From contig NZ_CAJKOX010000044.1 in NCBI RefSeq assembly GCF_905201705.1, positions 1 through 33,742 of the forward strand: DNA of 33,742 bases, written 5' to 3'. Positions 31,488-33,742 of this stretch are shown piece by piece. The translations under genes were made by a program, and so were the position numbers. The notes below the pieces were generated by a model that did not search any database, was not told the origin of the DNA, and saw only the letters and a list, made by a program, of their open reading frames with translations. How positions within the stretch are numbered: the first letter of the stretch is position 1; each line of letters opens with the position of its first letter. The stretch comes from an uncultured Marvinbryantia sp. GTDB taxonomy: Bacteria > Bacillota > Clostridia > Lachnospirales > Lachnospiraceae.

Positions 31488-32445
31488 CAGAAAAATGTTT
31501 ATTCTGATAGAAAGCGTTCTGGCGTTTATGTTGATTCTGGTAGCTGCCGCGATGCTGCGTGAACGCGGCGGCAGGCAGCCGGAACGGATCGCGGTGATTT
31601 TGCGGGAACCGGACGCAGGCCGGTGGGCGGCGTTTAAATACGGATTGCGCGCGGCTGCGGAGGATATGGGCGTTGAGGTGCTGATCGTCAGCGCCGAGGA
31701 GCAGCCTGACGCGGCCGGGGAGGAAACGATGCTGAAGCGCGAGATCGTGAACGGCGCGGACGCGGTGATCCTGCAGCCGGCTTCGGGCGATATGGAGGAG
31801 CTTCTGGAAACCATCGGGACGAAGGTGCCAGTGATGCTGACAGGCTGTCCGTCCTACGGGGACGACGAAGCGCAGATTTCGGCGACGGGACCGGATAACG
31901 AGGCGATGGGTGAGGCTCTGGCGGAAGAACTGCTGGCGGACTTTGGTGAAAGGCTTGACGGAAAAACGATCGGGATTTTTGCGGGGACAGACGGTTCGCA
32001 GGAGCTTAAAGAGCGGGCGGATGGTTTTACGCAGGCAATCGAGGGAACGGGCGGCGTCATCGACTGGACTGCAGGCGCAGCTTCGCAGGAGGATGCAAAA
32101 GATATTCTGGCGGAGCAGACGGCGGTTGATTTTGTGATCTGTCTGGATGACAGCAGTCTGGTGGCTGCCGGTAAAGAGGCGGCGGCAGGAAATCTTCACG
32201 GCGCGCGTGTTTACGGGATCGGACATTCCACAGAGGCGGTTTACTATCTTGATATGGGAAATGTGGAGCGTCTGGTGGTGCCGGATGAATTTAACGTCGG
32301 GTACCAGAGCCTCACGGAGGTGGCGCGCAGGCTTGACAACCGGTTTTACAGGATGAAAAATGCGGTCATTTCCTACACGGTGCTTTACCGGGAAACGCTG
32401 TTTTCCGGGGAAAACCAGGAGCTTTTTTATACGATGAGCCAGTAA
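31477..32445 (+). CDS. Membrane-anchored sugar-binding-protein-like sensor
   Basis: 322 residues from ATG 31477 (AGGGAAG six bases upstream; GTG 31474 is less well placed). An uncleaved-looking N-terminal helix (MFILIESVLAFMLILVAAAML, written here without its flanks) is followed directly by RERGGRQ and has neither a lipobox nor an obvious signal-peptidase site. The rest is a type-1 periplasmic-binding fold (RIAVILREPDAGRW, NGADAVILQPAS, TIGIFAGTDGS, VDFVICLDDSS, GARVYGIGHS). The gene overlaps the kinase by 11 bases. Tethered binding proteins beside such kinases, XylFII with LytS for example, act as ligand sensors that dock onto the kinase, and the same role is inferred here. A transport role is less likely because ATPase and permease are in another operon. 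Confidence 0.82.
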   Translation: MKNSRKMFILIESVLAFMLILVAAAMLRERGGRQPERIAVILREPDAGRWAAFKYGLRAAAEDMGVEVLIVSAEEQPDAAGEETMLKREIVNGADAVILQPASGDMEELLETIGTKVPVMLTGCPSYGDDEAQISATGPDNEAMGEALAEELLADFGERLDGKTIGIFAGTDGSQELKERADGFTQAIEGTGGVIDWTAGAASQEDAKDILAEQTAVDFVICLDDSSLVAAGKEAAAGNLHGARVYGIGHSTEAVYYLDMGNVERLVVPDEFNVGYQSLTEVARRLDNRFYRMKNAVISYTVLYRETLFSGENQELFYTMSQ

Positions 32446-32459
32446 AAGGGGAAGAGCAT

Positions 32460-33512
32460 ATGAGAAGGAAGAACGTTTATCTGGCAGGAATCGCAGCGGG
32501 AGCGGCGGCGCTTCTGCTGTGCGGCTGCAGCGCGTCAAAGGCGGACGAGGGAAAACAGATCCAGGTCGGCGTTGCCTGCTATGACAAAAGCGATACGTTT
32601 ATCAGCTCGCTGATCGACTGCTACCGGGAACAGATTGGACAGTACCGGGAGGAAGGGCTTTCCGTCACCGTGACCGTGCTGGACGCCGCCGGTCTGCAGC
32701 GGACACAAAACGACCAGATTAAGGAGCTTTTGGATGCCGGGTGCAATGTGCTTTGTGTGAACCTGGTAGACAGGACAGATCCGTCAGAGATCATCGACCT
32801 TGCAAGGGATCGCGATGTGCCGATTATCTTTTTTAACCGGGAGCCGGTAGCGGAGGATATGTCGCAGTGGAGCGGACTGTATTATGTGGGCGCCTATGCG
32901 GAACAGTCCGGCATTATGCAGGGCGAACTGGCGGCGGAATATATAAAGGAAAATGAGGATGTCGACCGCAACGGCGACGGGAAGATTCAGTATGTTGTGC
33001 TGGAGGGTGAGCCGGGACACCAGGATGCGATCATCCGCACAGAGAACGCGGTGGACACGTTAAAGAAAAATGATATCCGCCTGGAAAAGCTCAGCTACGG
33101 TATCGCCAACTGGAGCCGCGCCCAGGCGCAGAACCGCATGACGCAGATGATCGGGCAATACCCGAATGAGATTGAGCTGGTGCTTGCCAACAACGACGAC
33201 ATGATTCTTGGCGCGATCGACGCCTATGAATCGCTGAACATCGCAGAGGAGAAAATACCGGTATTCTTCGGAATCGACGGAACGGACGTGGGACTGGAGG
33301 CGGTTCTGGACGGTAAAGTGGCGGGAACCGTATATAACGATAAGGAGGGACAGGCGCAGGCAATGGTAAAGCTGACCGCCGCCCTCATCACCGGCGAGGG
33401 TATGGATGAGATTGCTTTTGAGAACGAGCATTATATCTATCTGCCCTACGCGAAGATCACAAAAGAAAATGCAGCCGATTTTCAGGAGCGGGAGGCTGAG
33501 ACGGGCGATTGA
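32460..33512 (+). CDS. mglB: Galactose/glucose-binding lipoprotein, canonical MglB
   Basis: 350 residues with a lipoprotein signal (LLLCGC, Cys23). The ordinary MglB order is intact: VGVACYDKSDTFISSL, NVLCVNLVDRTDPSEII, VPIIFFNREP, LYYVGAYAEQSGIMQGE, calcium loop DRNGDGKIQ, GEPGHQDAIIRTE, a Trp in GIANWSRAQ, LANNDDMILGA, FFGIDGTDVG and GTVYNDKEGQAQA, finishing YLPYAKITKENAADF. It should bind galactose or glucose on the cell surface. Placed in the sensing operon after the tethered sensor, it may present sugar to the kinase complex, feed the Mgl-type transporter, or both. It also serves as the natural reference for the permuted paralogue at the start of the locus. Confidence 0.9.
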   Translation: MRRKNVYLAGIAAGAAALLLCGCSASKADEGKQIQVGVACYDKSDTFISSLIDCYREQIGQYREEGLSVTVTVLDAAGLQRTQNDQIKELLDAGCNVLCVNLVDRTDPSEIIDLARDRDVPIIFFNREPVAEDMSQWSGLYYVGAYAEQSGIMQGELAAEYIKENEDVDRNGDGKIQYVVLEGEPGHQDAIIRTENAVDTLKKNDIRLEKLSYGIANWSRAQAQNRMTQMIGQYPNEIELVLANNDDMILGAIDAYESLNIAEEKIPVFFGIDGTDVGLEAVLDGKVAGTVYNDKEGQAQAMVKLTAALITGEGMDEIAFENEHYIYLPYAKITKENAADFQEREAETGD

Positions 33513-33530
33513 ATGGCTATGCATGGAGGT

Positions 33531-33569
33531 ATCCCCCAAAGCGGCATATCAGCTGTTTTGGGGGATTTT
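33531..33569 (+). terminator. Rho-independent terminator after mglB
   Basis: ATCCCCCAAA and TTTGGGGGAT are perfect 10-bp inverted copies with further pairing in the loop, followed by a short T run. Confidence 0.85.
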
Positions 33570-33668
33570 GCTGCATTTGTGTGGTTTTACGGAATTTTGC
33601 AGAGTCCGGCGGGAGAATGTCGAAAAAAGAGGGATAAAGATGTCAAATTATTAGGGGAATGCCGTTGT

Positions 33669-33696
33669 TTGTATTTTTTATGGAAAATGATACAAT
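33669..33696 (+). promoter_or_regulatory. Extended -10 promoter for a gene beyond the window
   Basis: TTGTAT (33669-33674), a 16-bp spacer and TACAAT (33691-33696) with TGA just before it. No start codon with a convincing ribosome binding site follows before the window ends. Confidence 0.45.
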
Positions 33697-33742
33697 TCTA
33701 AGGGAAAGTAAGATGCCTCAATAAAAGAAAAACCAGCAAAAA

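Noticed and set aside
31390..32538. 382-codon open frame on the minus strand
   Set aside because: It is antisense to the tethered sensor gene and crosses its boundaries. It is rich in Arg, His, Leu and Pro, as expected of a shadow frame, and has no recognisable domain.
1..33742. CRISPR arrays, tRNA/rRNA genes, insertion sequences, integrases, riboswitches
   Set aside because: No regularly spaced direct repeats, no cloverleaf or rRNA signatures, no transposase or recombinase frames and no recognisable riboswitch core were found by eye. The only tandem repeats are within coding sequence.

Overview
The window looks like a chromosome segment of a gut Firmicute, most likely a Lachnospiraceae (Clostridium cluster XIVa) member. 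The reasons are strong AGGAGG-type ribosome binding sites, an SPKTG-type sortase signal, a LacI-regulated malE-malF-malG-malQ locus without a local ATPase gene, YesM/YesN two-component genes beside an Mgl-type sugar transporter, and moderate GC with A/G-rich intergenic spacers. This assignment is inferred from gene content and style. No rRNA, tRNA, CRISPR array or insertion sequence was seen.

Layout. 1-934: tail of an unknown gene and a sortase-anchored surface protein with 10-residue repeats. 985-3290: a DUF6765-like gene that appears split in two by a one-base frameshift. 3321-9352: the maltodextrin operon (binding protein, two permeases, amylomaltase) and its LacI-family regulator, with operator-like dyads after the first promoter. 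9374-13845: a MATE exporter behind a MerR-type 19-bp-spacer promoter, then a DnaQ-like exonuclease fused to a RecD2-type helicase. 13972-14258: the wreck of a GH31 glycosidase gene with two internal deletions. 14393-16152: an AT-richer two-gene unit, an OLD/AAA-type ATPase overlapping a small PD-(D/E)xK-like protein; this is a candidate anti-phage or nucleic-acid-targeting module. 16215-17977: a HAD phosphatase and purC, convergent on a bidirectional terminator.

18161-19562: a short leader ORF and a DUF2974-type lipase-fold protein. On the minus strand, 23043-19513 reads response regulator, ABC ATPase, ABC-2 permease, histidine kinase. This is a compact peptide-antibiotic-type sensing and export module with an internal, probably regulator-controlled promoter. 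23303-33512 is a galactose/glucose (Mgl-type) uptake and sensing locus: a binding protein, MglA, an MglC with a long N-terminal helical extension, a YesN-type regulator, a YesM-type kinase, a membrane-anchored binding-protein-like sensor, and a conventional MglB lipoprotein.

The most striking observation is that the first binding protein of the Mgl locus (23303-24538) appears to be a natural circular permutation of MglB. The segment that opens every ordinary MglB, including the intact paralogue at 32460-33512, sits at its C-terminus. The sugar-contact residues are almost all retained. The second is the uncharacterised ATPase/nuclease pair at 14393-16152. Homology statements rest on motif and family recognition by eye; no database search or structure prediction was run.
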